Origin: Chloroflexi bacterium ADurb.Bin180
Lineage (GTDB): Bacteria; Chloroflexota; Anaerolineae; UBA2200
Assembly: GCA_002070215.1 (NCBI GenBank)
Contig: MWCV01000019.1
Coordinates: 1-47,097 of the forward strand
DNA: 47,097 bases
Reading direction: 5' to 3'
The position numbers and the translations under genes were made by a program. Shown here in pieces: positions 37,668-45,868 of the stretch. Below the pieces are notes generated by a model. It had not been told where the DNA came from. It saw only the letters and a list, made by a program, of their open reading frames with translations, and searched no databases. Every line of letters starts with the position of its first letter. Position 1 is the first letter of the stretch.

Positions 37668-38777
37668 CTAGAAGACCGTGATGGGCACGGGAGTAAAGAG
37701 CAGCAAGAACAGGACGAGCACGGCAACTGCCAGGAGCTTTTCGCGGGTGCGCAGCGGCGTGAGGTCATCCAGCGGCTCAGCGTGGTGCTGGCCGAGCAGC
37801 ACCAGGACCACGGCGAACGTCCACCAACCAGACCAGACAAAGCCGAGGGCAACGGCCGCAGCTACCATAAGGCGGCTGAGCCAGCGGGCATTGTGGCCCA
37901 ACAGCGCGTAGGCTACGTGTCCTCCATCAAGCTGGCCTGCCGGCGTCAGGTTGAGACCGGTAATGAAGAGAGCTGCCCAGGCACCGAAAGCGACCGGAGC
38001 GAGGAACACATCGTATCCGCCGGAAGGCAAAAGGCGCCCAAAAACCAGGAACTTGAGCAGGGCATAGAGGGCAAAGTTGCCCTCCATCAGCGAGCCAGGA
38101 GTGTTGAGGATCGGCTGCACCTCGGAACGAAGCAGGCCGAGCAGCAGGAGCGGAACGGCTACGATCAGCCCGGACAGCGGCCCGGCAGCGCCGATGGCCA
38201 GAACCTGCCTGCGGTTGCGCATCGGCTCGCGAGTGCGGATGATGGCACCCATAGTCCCAAAGAGGCTCAACACGGGCATGGGGATGAAGAAGGGCAGGCT
38301 GGTGGCGACCCCGAGGCGGCGCGATACCAGATAGTGCCCCAGTTCGTGAGCAACCAGCACGCCGAGCAGGCCAACGGCGAAGGGCACGCCGGCCAGCGGA
38401 TGCTGAAAGGGCCACAGCCAGTCGGTGGCCTGCAACAAACCACCGGCGTACAGGACAGAAATGACCGTCAGGCCAAACGAAACCAGGGCACCTGCATCGC
38501 GCGAGGACGGTCGGGCAGCAACCTTCGGGAGGGCGATGACTACCACACCACCGCCGCTCCGGCGCAGGACCGGGGTGCAGCCCAGCTCGGCGAATCGCGC
38601 CGCCATCTCACCGTAAGCGCGCTCGGGATCGGTCAAGAGTTGTCCGTACAGCTCGATGCGAGCGGGGGCTCGCGCACTGGTCATCACCCGTTCGACGCTC
38701 AGGACCGACTCGATGGAGCTGGCCAGCTGATGGGCCAGGTCGGTCCCGGCCAACGGCGCAGGAGTCACTTGAGACAA
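37668..38777 (-). CDS. Site-2-type intramembrane zinc metalloprotease (M50)
   Basis: The 369-residue membrane protein carries HELGH (residues 144-148) and the second zinc site NLTPAGQLDGG typical of M50 proteases. The first ~90 residues are soluble and unlike a PDZ domain, as in the FtsH/EGY-like plant-type site-2 proteases (YUP8H12-like). About six hydrophobic helices follow. It would cleave membrane-bound regulators or signal remnants; no partner is identified. The start is TTG 38777, with GAGGAG about 12 nt upstream; GTG 38768 is an alternative. The gene follows galU by 41 bp. Confidence 0.86.
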   Translation of the reverse strand: MSQVTPAPLAGTDLAHQLASSIESVLSVERVMTSARAPARIELYGQLLTDPERAYGEMAARFAELGCTPVLRRSGGGVVVIALPKVAARPSSRDAGALVSFGLTVISVLYAGGLLQATDWLWPFQHPLAGVPFAVGLLGVLVAHELGHYLVSRRLGVATSLPFFIPMPVLSLFGTMGAIIRTREPMRNRRQVLAIGAAGPLSGLIVAVPLLLLGLLRSEVQPILNTPGSLMEGNFALYALLKFLVFGRLLPSGGYDVFLAPVAFGAWAALFITGLNLTPAGQLDGGHVAYALLGHNARWLSRLMVAAAVALGFVWSGWWTFAVVLVLLGQHHAEPLDDLTPLRTREKLLAVAVLVLFLLLFTPVPITVF

Positions 38778-38818
38778 GGTTAGAATTCACTCCTCATCTG
38801 GCAGGGCGCAGCCATGCC

Positions 38819-39748
38819 CTACGAATCCTCACCGCAGGCGGACGTGCGCTGCAGGCAGTCCTGAACGTACTCGCGCATTTCGGGGCCCAGCTCGTCGTCC
38901 GCAAGGGCGAACTCGATACAGGCACGGAAGTAGCCATCAAAGTTGCCAATGTCGTGATGGCGCTGGCCCTGTTTGAGGCAAACCGCCCGCACCCTTTCGC
39001 CCTGACGAAGCAGCATGCGCAGCGCATCGACCAACTGCAGTTCGCCGCTGCGGGCCGGGCGAGTGCAGCGGATGGCCTCGAAGATGGCCGGGCCAAAAAC
39101 GTAGCGCGCGGCGATGGTCCAGTCACGTTTGGTGTCAGAAGCCCGCTGTTTGTCGACGATCTGCGCCACCTCGAAGGCGCCGCCGGTCACGCTCTCGCTG
39201 TCTGCTGGCACCACCAGACTATGGTGTCGCGAGCGATCCCGAGTATTGGGCTCTACCGCAATGACGGCGGCTATGCCGCCCTTCTGGTGTTCGGTGATCA
39301 TGCTGCGCAATAGCGCGCCCATATCTGACTCGCAGATGATCGAGTCGCCCAGTGCCGCCACAAAGGCGCTGCCGCCGACCCAATCCTCGGCCAGACTCAA
39401 TGCGTCGGCGACACCCTGGGGTCCGCCCTGCCTGATGTAGGTGAGATGCAGGCCCGATTCCAGGTAGGCCAGCTCTGCCAGCAGGCCGTCGCTGCGTTTG
39501 TCTTGCAGATAGCGGACCAGTTCGGGGTCGTGGTCAAAGTGCTCTTGGATCAGGGCCTTTTTGCGCCCCGTGACAAAGCAGATGTTCTCCAGGCCCGCAG
39601 CGCGCATTTCCTCCACCACATACTGCACCATCGGGCGCCGACCGACAGGCAGGAGCTCCTTAGGCAGCGCCTTGGTTGCAGGCAACAGTCTGGTGCCGAG
39701 TCCACCAACAGGGATGATTGCCTTACGAATCTGCTCAGCTTTTACCAT
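38819..39748 (-). CDS. galU: UTP--glucose-1-phosphate uridylyltransferase
   Basis: GalU makes UDP-glucose from UTP and glucose-1-phosphate. The 309-residue protein has the nucleotide-binding opening GGLGTRLLPATKALPKELLP, an FVTGRKK stretch and LGDSI, as in bacterial GalU. AAAGGAAGG precedes ATG 39748 by about 3 nt. It leads the unit with the site-2 protease, CBM48 and TrmO-like genes, and its promoter is at 39791-39819. With galK (42142) it suggests sugar activation, though galE and galT are not here. Confidence 0.93.
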   Translation of the reverse strand: MVKAEQIRKAIIPVGGLGTRLLPATKALPKELLPVGRRPMVQYVVEEMRAAGLENICFVTGRKKALIQEHFDHDPELVRYLQDKRSDGLLAELAYLESGLHLTYIRQGGPQGVADALSLAEDWVGGSAFVAALGDSIICESDMGALLRSMITEHQKGGIAAVIAVEPNTRDRSRHHSLVVPADSESVTGGAFEVAQIVDKQRASDTKRDWTIAARYVFGPAIFEAIRCTRPARSGELQLVDALRMLLRQGERVRAVCLKQGQRHHDIGNFDGYFRACIEFALADDELGPEMREYVQDCLQRTSACGEDS

Positions 39749-39790
39749 TCGCCTTCCTTTCGCGCTGCGGTCACTGAACCGCGCCAGCCA

Positions 39791-39819
39791 ATTCTAGCCG
39801 TCCGGCCCGACGGCGGCAA
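39791..39819 (-). promoter_or_regulatory. Promoter of galU
   Basis: On the minus strand TTGCCG (39819-39814) and TAGAAT (39796-39791) are 17 bp apart. The spacer contains an inverted repeat CCGTC...GACGG that may also end the upstream protease transcript. Confidence 0.68.
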
Positions 39820-39827
39820 ATGCCGGG

Positions 39828-41978
39828 CTAGGGCCTCTTCCGGAGGACAAGCGGCAGGTGCAGCCTGGCCGCGGGCGTGGCGGTGGGCGTGGGAATCGCC
39901 CCGAGAGCCGCAGCCACGTCCAGTTTGCCACTACCCCACCGCTCGTTCGGCACGACGCCGGTCTGCAGATCCGCTCGCGCCGAATTACGCAGCCACTCGC
40001 CGACTGCCTCTGGTCGCAAGTAGGGGTAGGCCTGTCGCACCAGGGCCACTGCTCCCGCGACGTGGGCGGCGGCAGCACTCGTGCCGCCAAACCAACGGTA
40101 CTGACCGAAGGAACCGCCTTCCACGGAGCGTGACGAAGCAGTGGCGACGTCGGCGAAATGGCCGGGCGCGGCCAGAGCGATAGCTGGTTCTCCGTCCAGC
40201 CGCGGCCCGACACCGCTGAACTGAGAGCGCACGCCAACCGGGTCGCCGCCCCTGCCGCGAGTGCTGTAGGAGGCCACGGCGATGGCACTGTCAGCGGTGG
40301 CCGGTGAGGTGACCGTGTAGAACGCGTCCACGCTATCCATAAAGACCACGCCGCCCTCCCAGTTGCGATCCTGGTCGGTGAGATACAGGTTCACATTCAG
40401 CCCGTAGCTGAGACGGTTGGTGAGGCGCAACGTCCAGATGCCAGCATCGACCGGAGTGCCGTCGCCAAAGAGCCCAATGTCAAAGCGCACTGTGTCCCGG
40501 GGAGAGTGGTCGCGCGAGCTAATGACGATGTGCCCGGCCAGGGGGGTAACCGTGTCGTTTCCGGGTAGCTGCACAACCGACCCACCAGGCGAGACCAGCT
40601 CGACGCGCAGACCCGAATCCCAGCGGTGCCAGAGAATGCTCACCCATACCTGGGTAGTTGGCTGACCCAGGGGAACCATCAGCCGGACCTGGTGCGAGCC
40701 GGCTGTACCTAGGACGAGGTGCGCGTGTTTGGCGCCGTTGGCCAGGTTGCCGGCAGGGGCCACCTGAACGATCCCTCTGGCCGATTCGGCGTCGAGCATC
40801 TGCTCCAGGTTGGAGGAACCATCCAGGAACTCCTGAACCCAGCTACCGAATTCGTAGAGCATGACTCGGGCGCCGTTCCGCTCGGCCCAGGGGATGTAGA
40901 CTGACGGTTCGTTGGTCCAGCAATCGGCGACCAACAGGCTGGCGCCAGGTGCTATTCCCACGTAGCGTCGCAGGCCGACCTGTCCACCGGCGACGATGCT
41001 GGCGGCCTGGGTGCCGTGGCCAGACCGGTCGGACGGCGAGTCGATCAGGTTGACGCCGCGGCGGGCCTGGACCTTGCTGCTTCCAAGAGCGACGAGAGTC
41101 TCGCTGATACCAATGGTCGAGTCGTGGTTCAGGTCGCGACCAAGCAGGATTGTTTCGCCGAACGCCGAGTGCGTCTCGGTGAATCCCGCGCTGGCACCCA
41201 CGTCGCGCTGCGCGTTATTGTTGGCATCGATGTACAGCCAGTCCACGGAAGGCACATAGCCCGCGTGAACAGTGCCGGGGACCTCATCGCCAGCCTCAGA
41301 GGTCGCTCGCACAACACGAAGCAGCTCGCCCGAGTCGGCCTCGCCGTTAGCGTTGAGGTCGATGCAATCGATCCCCGGGTCCAGGGTCCCATTGTGGTTG
41401 ACGTCGAGCCAGCCATAGGTCGCACCATCGTCGCGCCAAAAGTCGGGGTGGTAGACATCGATGCCGGTGTCGAACAGGGCAACGGTGATTCCCTCGCCAA
41501 TGATGGGACGGCCGGCAGCATCGACCATGGCCCAGGCAGCGTCCGCGCCGACCTCGGGGGCGCTGAGGTCCAGCGCACCGGCCATGGCAGGTTTCCACAC
41601 ACTGTCGACGCGTTCGATGCCCGGCCAATCGGCCAGGCGTGCCAACGACTCCCAGGGCACCTCAACGGCGTGGACGCGGTCAAACGAGACGGGAGCAGAG
41701 CTCCAGTCGACACCCAGTGCCTCGGCCAGATGGGCCCTGTCCTCCGAACGCGGCTGGGCGCCGCGCTGGAAACGGACGGTGACGGGGATCCGCGAATCCT
41801 TGAGGTGCCCCTGGAGGGACTCGGGCAGCCCGCTGTGCCCTCGCAGTGCGGCGAGCATGCGCAGCGTCGAGTCCAGGCGGTCAGGCCGCTCGCCGCTTTG
41901 GACGCGCAAAAGACCAGCCGAGAGCAGCACCAGTGCAAGGACGATCAGGGTCCACCGCGACAGACGGGGCAAGCGCAA
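39828..41978 (-). CDS. Secreted subtilisin-like serine protease with calcium-loop insertion and LPLVLR tail
   Basis: A 716-residue S8 protease. A signal helix (WTLIVLALVLLSAGLL) is followed by an inhibitor-like propeptide and the catalytic domain: Asp170 in ALFDTGID, His321 in SGHGTQ and Ser634 in GGTSAAAAHVAG (usual GTSMAAPHVAG). Between Asp and His lie dockerin/EF-hand-like Ca2+ loops: DVNHNGTLD, DLNANGEADSGE, DANNNAQRD and DLNHDSTIG. The C-terminus is a short Thr/Pro linker plus LPLVLRKRP. The TTG start at 41978 has GGAGG about 8 nt upstream. It is transcribed from 42045-42073. Extracellular proteolysis is inferred; substrates are not known. Confidence 0.9.
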   Translation of the reverse strand: MRLPRLSRWTLIVLALVLLSAGLLRVQSGERPDRLDSTLRMLAALRGHSGLPESLQGHLKDSRIPVTVRFQRGAQPRSEDRAHLAEALGVDWSSAPVSFDRVHAVEVPWESLARLADWPGIERVDSVWKPAMAGALDLSAPEVGADAAWAMVDAAGRPIIGEGITVALFDTGIDVYHPDFWRDDGATYGWLDVNHNGTLDPGIDCIDLNANGEADSGELLRVVRATSEAGDEVPGTVHAGYVPSVDWLYIDANNNAQRDVGASAGFTETHSAFGETILLGRDLNHDSTIGISETLVALGSSKVQARRGVNLIDSPSDRSGHGTQAASIVAGGQVGLRRYVGIAPGASLLVADCWTNEPSVYIPWAERNGARVMLYEFGSWVQEFLDGSSNLEQMLDAESARGIVQVAPAGNLANGAKHAHLVLGTAGSHQVRLMVPLGQPTTQVWVSILWHRWDSGLRVELVSPGGSVVQLPGNDTVTPLAGHIVISSRDHSPRDTVRFDIGLFGDGTPVDAGIWTLRLTNRLSYGLNVNLYLTDQDRNWEGGVVFMDSVDAFYTVTSPATADSAIAVASYSTRGRGGDPVGVRSQFSGVGPRLDGEPAIALAAPGHFADVATASSRSVEGGSFGQYRWFGGTSAAAAHVAGAVALVRQAYPYLRPEAVGEWLRNSARADLQTGVVPNERWGSGKLDVAAALGAIPTPTATPAARLHLPLVLRKRP

Positions 41979-42044
41979 GTTGTTCCTCCAGTGTAGACAG
42001 TGCGGCTGAACAGTGCCGGTTTGTCATCGTTCCCACAGCGATCG

Positions 42045-42073
42045 ATTGTAGGGCCGGAGCCCTGTCCGGGCAA
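42045..42073 (-). promoter_or_regulatory. Promoter of the subtilisin-like protease
   Basis: On the minus strand TTGCCC (42073-42068) and TACAAT (42050-42045) are 17 bp apart. It is back to back with the galK promoter, 10 bp away. Confidence 0.65.
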
Positions 42074-42083
42074 ATGCGCGCCC

Positions 42084-42113
42084 TTGTAGCAGCGATGTGG
42101 CCGATGGTATACT
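42084..42113 (+). promoter_or_regulatory. Promoter of galK
   Basis: TTGTAG (42084-42089) and TATACT (42108-42113) with an 18-bp spacer give a start near 42120 and a 22-nt leader to ATG 42142. The weaker -35 makes this less certain than the others. Confidence 0.55.
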
Positions 42114-42141
42114 GCCCGTTGTGAAAGGGAGCAGGCGCAGC

Positions 42142-43320
42142 ATGAACAACGAGGAACTCGTCAAGCGGGTATTCGCCAGCTTTGCCCGGCAGTATGGCGG
42201 CGGGAAGCCACGCTGTTTCCGCGCCCCGGGCAGGGTCAACCTGATTGGCGAGCACACGGACTATAACGACGGCTTCGTCTTGCCTGCAGCCATCAATCGG
42301 CAGGCGATTCTGGCGGTGCGCCGGCGACCTGACCAACTGGTTCGCCTCTACTCCGACCAGTTCCGGCAATCAACGGCCTTTGACCTCCAGGCTATCGTGT
42401 CCGACCCCGGCGCCTCCTGGAGCAACTACATCCGGGGCGTGGCGCTGGTGCTGCAGTCACGGGGGTTTCACCTGTGCGGTCTGGATGCTGTGGTTGCCGG
42501 GGATGTGCCCATGGGGGCCGGTCTTTCGTCGTCGGCCGCCCTGGAGGTGGCGGCGGCTGCGGCCTGGCGCAGCGTAGCCGAGCTCGAGCTCGATGATGTG
42601 GACCTGGCGCTCATCTGCCAGCAGGCAGAGCGCGAGTTCGTGGGCGTACAGTGCGGGATTATGGACCAGTTCATCTCCACGCTTGGACGCTCGGGCCACG
42701 CCCTGTTAATCGATTGTCGCTCGCTCGGCTATGAGCACATCCCCATACCGGAGGGCATTTCCGTTGTGGTCTGTGACACCAGGAAGCGACGCGGGCTAGT
42801 GGATTCCAAGTACAACGAACGGCGGCGCGAGTGCGAGCGCGGCGTCGCTCTGCTGAGCAAGCGCCTGCCACAGGTCAGGGCGTTGCGCGATGTTACGCTG
42901 CGGCAGCTCGAAGCATATGCCAACGATCTCCCCGAGTTGATCTTGAAGCGGTGCCGACACGTTGTGACGGAGAACGAACGCGTGGTGAGAATGGTCGACT
43001 CGCTGCGCCGCGGCGACCTGGCCGAGGTCGGCCGGCAGATGGCCCTGTCTCACCTCAGTCTGCGCGACGATTACGCAGTGAGCTGTACCGAGCTCGACGC
43101 AATGGCAGAGGCGGCGCAGGGAACGCAGGGCACCATCGGCGCGAGGATGACCGGCGCCGGATTCGGTGGCTGCGCGGTAGCGCTCGTCCAAACTGCACTG
43201 CTGGGCGACTGGGTGCCGGCAGTGCTGGCCAGGTACCGTGCCGCCACCCGCATCCAGGGTGAGACCTACATCTGCCAGGCGGCAGACGGGGCGAGCGAGG
43301 TCACGCCGGAACAGGCGTGA
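42142..43320 (+). CDS. galK: Galactokinase
   Basis: GalK phosphorylates galactose to galactose-1-phosphate in the Leloir pathway. The 392-residue protein has the GHMP-family galactokinase signature GRVNLIGEHTDYNDGFVLP, the ATP loop MGAGLSSSAALEVA and the C-terminal TGAGFGGC. ATG 42142 is chosen because the promoter at 42084-42113 would lie inside a frame started at 42097; GGGAG lies upstream. It converges on the YbaK-type gene with 1 bp between stops. The galU gene is close by on the other strand. Confidence 0.93.
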   Translation: MNNEELVKRVFASFARQYGGGKPRCFRAPGRVNLIGEHTDYNDGFVLPAAINRQAILAVRRRPDQLVRLYSDQFRQSTAFDLQAIVSDPGASWSNYIRGVALVLQSRGFHLCGLDAVVAGDVPMGAGLSSSAALEVAAAAAWRSVAELELDDVDLALICQQAEREFVGVQCGIMDQFISTLGRSGHALLIDCRSLGYEHIPIPEGISVVVCDTRKRRGLVDSKYNERRRECERGVALLSKRLPQVRALRDVTLRQLEAYANDLPELILKRCRHVVTENERVVRMVDSLRRGDLAEVGRQMALSHLSLRDDYAVSCTELDAMAEAAQGTQGTIGARMTGAGFGGCAVALVQTALLGDWVPAVLARYRAATRIQGETYICQAADGASEVTPEQA

Positions 43321-43321
43321 C

Positions 43322-43813
43322 TCATTTGCCAGCTTGCAGCAGGGGAGCGGAAATCGGTGCCAGCCGGGCGTGAGTGACGCGAATGAGATCCTGCGGCTTG
43401 AGCCGCAGGTTGACACCGCGTGCGCCAGCGCTTACATAGACGTGCTCGATGCTGGCCAGCGTCTCGTCGGCATAGACTTCAAAGCCCTTGTTGAGCAGGG
43501 CAATGGCCGAGATGCCCCCCACCTCGAGGCCGGTCAGGTCCTCGGCCTCCTTGTGCGAGGCCATATGCAGCTTCTTGTCGCCGCTGGCCTGGGCCAGCAG
43601 CTTGAGATCCAGTGCCCGGTCGCCTGGCAGCATCACCAGCAAGGCGTGACCCCGCTCCCGGAGCACCACCAGGGTCTTGAACACCTGCTGAATGGGCGCT
43701 CCCATCGCCTTTGCGGCGTCATCTGCCGAGCGGACCTCCGAGGAGAACTCAAAGGCCTCGTAGGCGACGTGCAGGGATTCGAGCACTCGCATCGAGTTCG
43801 TACGCGTCTTCAC
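43322..43813 (-). CDS. YbaK/EbsC-type Cys-tRNA(Pro) deacylase
   Basis: A 163-residue member of the YbaK/aminoacyl-tRNA editing family, which hydrolyses Cys (or other mischarged residues) from tRNA-Pro. Key blocks are VFKTLVV, the LLVMLPGDRALDLKLLA stretch and TGLEVGGISAIAL. GTG 43813 is preferred because AGGAGG then has a 6-nt spacing; ATG 43819 directly abuts the AGGAGG, and ATG 43792 has none. It follows miaB by 10 bp, so the two form a tRNA-quality unit. Substrate specificity is inferred from the family. Confidence 0.85.
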   Translation of the reverse strand: MKTRTNSMRVLESLHVAYEAFEFSSEVRSADDAAKAMGAPIQQVFKTLVVLRERGHALLVMLPGDRALDLKLLAQASGDKKLHMASHKEAEDLTGLEVGGISAIALLNKGFEVYADETLASIEHVYVSAGARGVNLRLKPQDLIRVTHARLAPISAPLLQAGK

Positions 43814-43823
43814 CGTCATCCTC

Positions 43824-45089
43824 CTAACCCTTGACCATTCCGCGCAGCGACCAGGCTCCGGCCCTGATGATCTCCACCTGCACCATCCTGCCTGTCCATT
43901 CACCATCGGCATCGAAGAACACCAGTTTGTTCGTACCGGAGCGGCCCTGCCAGCGGCCGCGGCGCTTGCCTTCGACGAGGACTTCCACCGTCCGTCCCAG
44001 ATACGTCGAGTTGATTTCCTGCGAGATGCGGGTCTGAAGCTTTTCCAATGCGAGGCGGCGGCGCTCCTTGACTGGCTCGGGCACATCATCGGGCAGCAGT
44101 GCGGCCGGCGTGCCGGGGCGGGGTGAGTACCTGGCCAGGTGCACGGTATCGAGGCGCTCGGTTGCCACGAGGTCATAAGTGGCCGCGAACTGCGCCTCGG
44201 TCTCACCGGGGAAGCCAACGATGACGTCTGTGGCAATGCTGCAACCCGGAACACGGGCGCGAATCTCGCCTACCAGAGCCGAATACTGAGCCGCGGTGTA
44301 GCCCCGGCCCATCCGACGCAGCACCGTGTCGTCACCCGACTGTACTGGCAGCTCAAAATGCGGACAGACCCGCTCCAGGCGAGCCACGGCATCGATGAGC
44401 GTGACGCTCATCTCGGCCGGGTGAGAAGTCAGGAAGCGCAGCCGCAGCAGGCCGTCAATGCTGTTGACCATGGATAGAAGCGTCGCCAGGTCGACGCCTT
44501 GCTCGGGCAAGTCGTGCCCGTAGGCATCCACATTCTGGCCTAGCAGCACGATCTCACGCGCGCCTTTGCCCACCGCACTCACCGCATCAGCGAGGATGTC
44601 ACCGGCAGGGCGGCTCTGCTGGCAGCCCCGACGGAGGCGAACGATGCAGTAGGTGCAGTGATGATCACAGCCGAGAGAAATGGGAATGGAGACAGACACT
44701 GGCGAAGGGAAGGGGGGAGCCGGCTGGTCTGGTTCGCCGAGGCTGCGCTGACGGACGAACTCGGCCAGCCCGCGAATGTCAGAGGGGCGGAAGAAGGCGT
44801 CAACCCAGGGGAAACGCCGCCCCAGGGTTTCGGCATCGTCGACCAGGCAGCCCATGACTAGGACCAGCGAGTCAGGGTGGAGCTGCTTGTGGCCTTTCAG
44901 GGAGTCGATGCGCGCCACCGCCTTGTCTTCGGCGGCCTGGCGCACGACACAGGTGACGAGGACGACCACATCCGCTTCGTCAGCCGGAGCGCTCGCCTCA
45001 TAGCCGAGCGAGGCCAGGGCCTCCCGCACCTTTTGTGCGTCGGCATCGTTCATCTGGCAGCCGATGGTCCAAATGTGTTGGCGTCTCAT
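43824..45089 (-). CDS. miaB: tRNA-2-methylthio-N6-dimethylallyladenosine synthase
   Basis: MiaB is a radical SAM methylthiotransferase that converts i6A37 to ms2i6A37 in tRNA. The 421-residue protein has the UPF0004 domain cysteines (TIGCQMN, VTCVVRQAAEDKA, MGCLVD), the radical SAM motif CDHHCTYC with the IVRLRRG continuation, and a C-terminal TRAM-like domain beginning YLGRTVEVLVEGK. The TCxxR...AE block supports MiaB over MtaB/RimO. ATG 45089 lies only ~9 nt after the -10 box at 45098-45103, and no ribosome-binding site is present, so the transcript may be leaderless. It leads the YbaK-type gene. Confidence 0.9.
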   Translation of the reverse strand: MRRQHIWTIGCQMNDADAQKVREALASLGYEASAPADEADVVVLVTCVVRQAAEDKAVARIDSLKGHKQLHPDSLVLVMGCLVDDAETLGRRFPWVDAFFRPSDIRGLAEFVRQRSLGEPDQPAPPFPSPVSVSIPISLGCDHHCTYCIVRLRRGCQQSRPAGDILADAVSAVGKGAREIVLLGQNVDAYGHDLPEQGVDLATLLSMVNSIDGLLRLRFLTSHPAEMSVTLIDAVARLERVCPHFELPVQSGDDTVLRRMGRGYTAAQYSALVGEIRARVPGCSIATDVIVGFPGETEAQFAATYDLVATERLDTVHLARYSPRPGTPAALLPDDVPEPVKERRRLALEKLQTRISQEINSTYLGRTVEVLVEGKRRGRWQGRSGTNKLVFFDADGEWTGRMVQVEIIRAGAWSLRGMVKG

Positions 45090-45097
45090 TGCGGCGG

Positions 45098-45127
45098 ATT
45101 GTACATCAGGCGGGGTGAAACGTTCAA
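45098..45127 (-). promoter_or_regulatory. Promoter of miaB, possibly giving a leaderless mRNA
   Basis: On the minus strand TTGAAC (45127-45122) and TACAAT (45103-45098) are 18 bp apart. Transcription should begin at about 45089-45091, essentially at the ATG. Confidence 0.62.
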
Positions 45128-45142
45128 TCGGCTGTTGGTCAC

Positions 45143-45171
45143 TTGGAGCCTGGGCCGGGCTGTGGTAAGAT
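45143..45171 (+). promoter_or_regulatory. Promoter of the rhomboid protease gene
   Basis: TTGGAG (45143-45148) and TAAGAT (45166-45171) with a 17-bp spacer give a start near 45178, 25 nt before TTG 45203. Divergent from the miaB promoter. Confidence 0.58.
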
Positions 45172-45202
45172 GGGCCAAGTTCGACAGTGGAGGGTAACGC
45201 AA

Positions 45203-45868
45203 TTGATTCCCTTGCGCGATCTCAACCCCAGGCGTCGGTTTCCCCTGATCACCATTGCCCTCATACTCATCAATGTCGCCGTGTTTGCTGTCGAAGCCCT
45301 GACCCCCAACGAACAAGCCCTGAGTGAGCTGATCTTTACCTGGGGATTGATCCCGGCGAGGCTTGGCACCCTCGAACCAGCGGCTTTTGTCACGATCATC
45401 ACCTCGATGTTCCTGCACAGTGGGTTCATGCACATCGCCGGCAATATGCTCTACCTGTGGGTCTTTGGCGACAACATCGAGGCCGCCCTGGGCAGTGCGC
45501 GATTCCTGCTGTTCTACCTGCTGTGCGGGGTAGGTGCGGCAATGGGGCAGTACATCATCGAACCGACCTCGCAGGTGCCCATGGTCGGCGCCAGCGGTGC
45601 CATTTCCGGCGTGATGGGGGCATACCTGCTACTCTACCCCCACGTCGAGGTCGAAACCCTCGTTCTCTTTGGCCTCTGGGGCCGGGTCGTCAGGCTGCCA
45701 GCAGTAGTCGTGCTCGGCATGTGGATTGTACTGCAGCTCTTTAGCGGGCTGGCCTCCCTGGGCGCGGAGGCATCGGGCGGCGTGGCCTTCTTTGCGCACA
45801 TCGGCGGATTCCTCGCCGGCCTCGTTCTAGTGTTGATCCTGCGCCGTAAGCGATGGTGGGAACAATGA
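45203..45868 (+). CDS. Rhomboid-family intramembrane serine protease
   Basis: A 221-residue membrane protease. The family's SMFLHSGFMHIAGNMLYLWVFGDN block is present, the nucleophile is Ser131 in GASGAISG and the catalytic His199 is in FFAHIGGF. About six hydrophobic helices are seen. It would cleave single-pass membrane proteins; no substrate is known. TTG 45203 is chosen because GTGGAGGG lies 8 nt upstream and the promoter at 45143-45171 would fall within the longer frame from 45143. It overlaps the next gene by 4 nt (ATGA). Confidence 0.9.
   Translation: MIPLRDLNPRRRFPLITIALILINVAVFAVEALTPNEQALSELIFTWGLIPARLGTLEPAAFVTIITSMFLHSGFMHIAGNMLYLWVFGDNIEAALGSARFLLFYLLCGVGAAMGQYIIEPTSQVPMVGASGAISGVMGAYLLLYPHVEVETLVLFGLWGRVVRLPAVVVLGMWIVLQLFSGLASLGAEASGGVAFFAHIGGFLAGLVLVLILRRKRWWEQ

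Noticed and set aside
41016-41996. 326-codon plus-strand open frame across the subtilase
   Set aside because: Antisense to the protease whose catalytic triad is present; no supporting signal.
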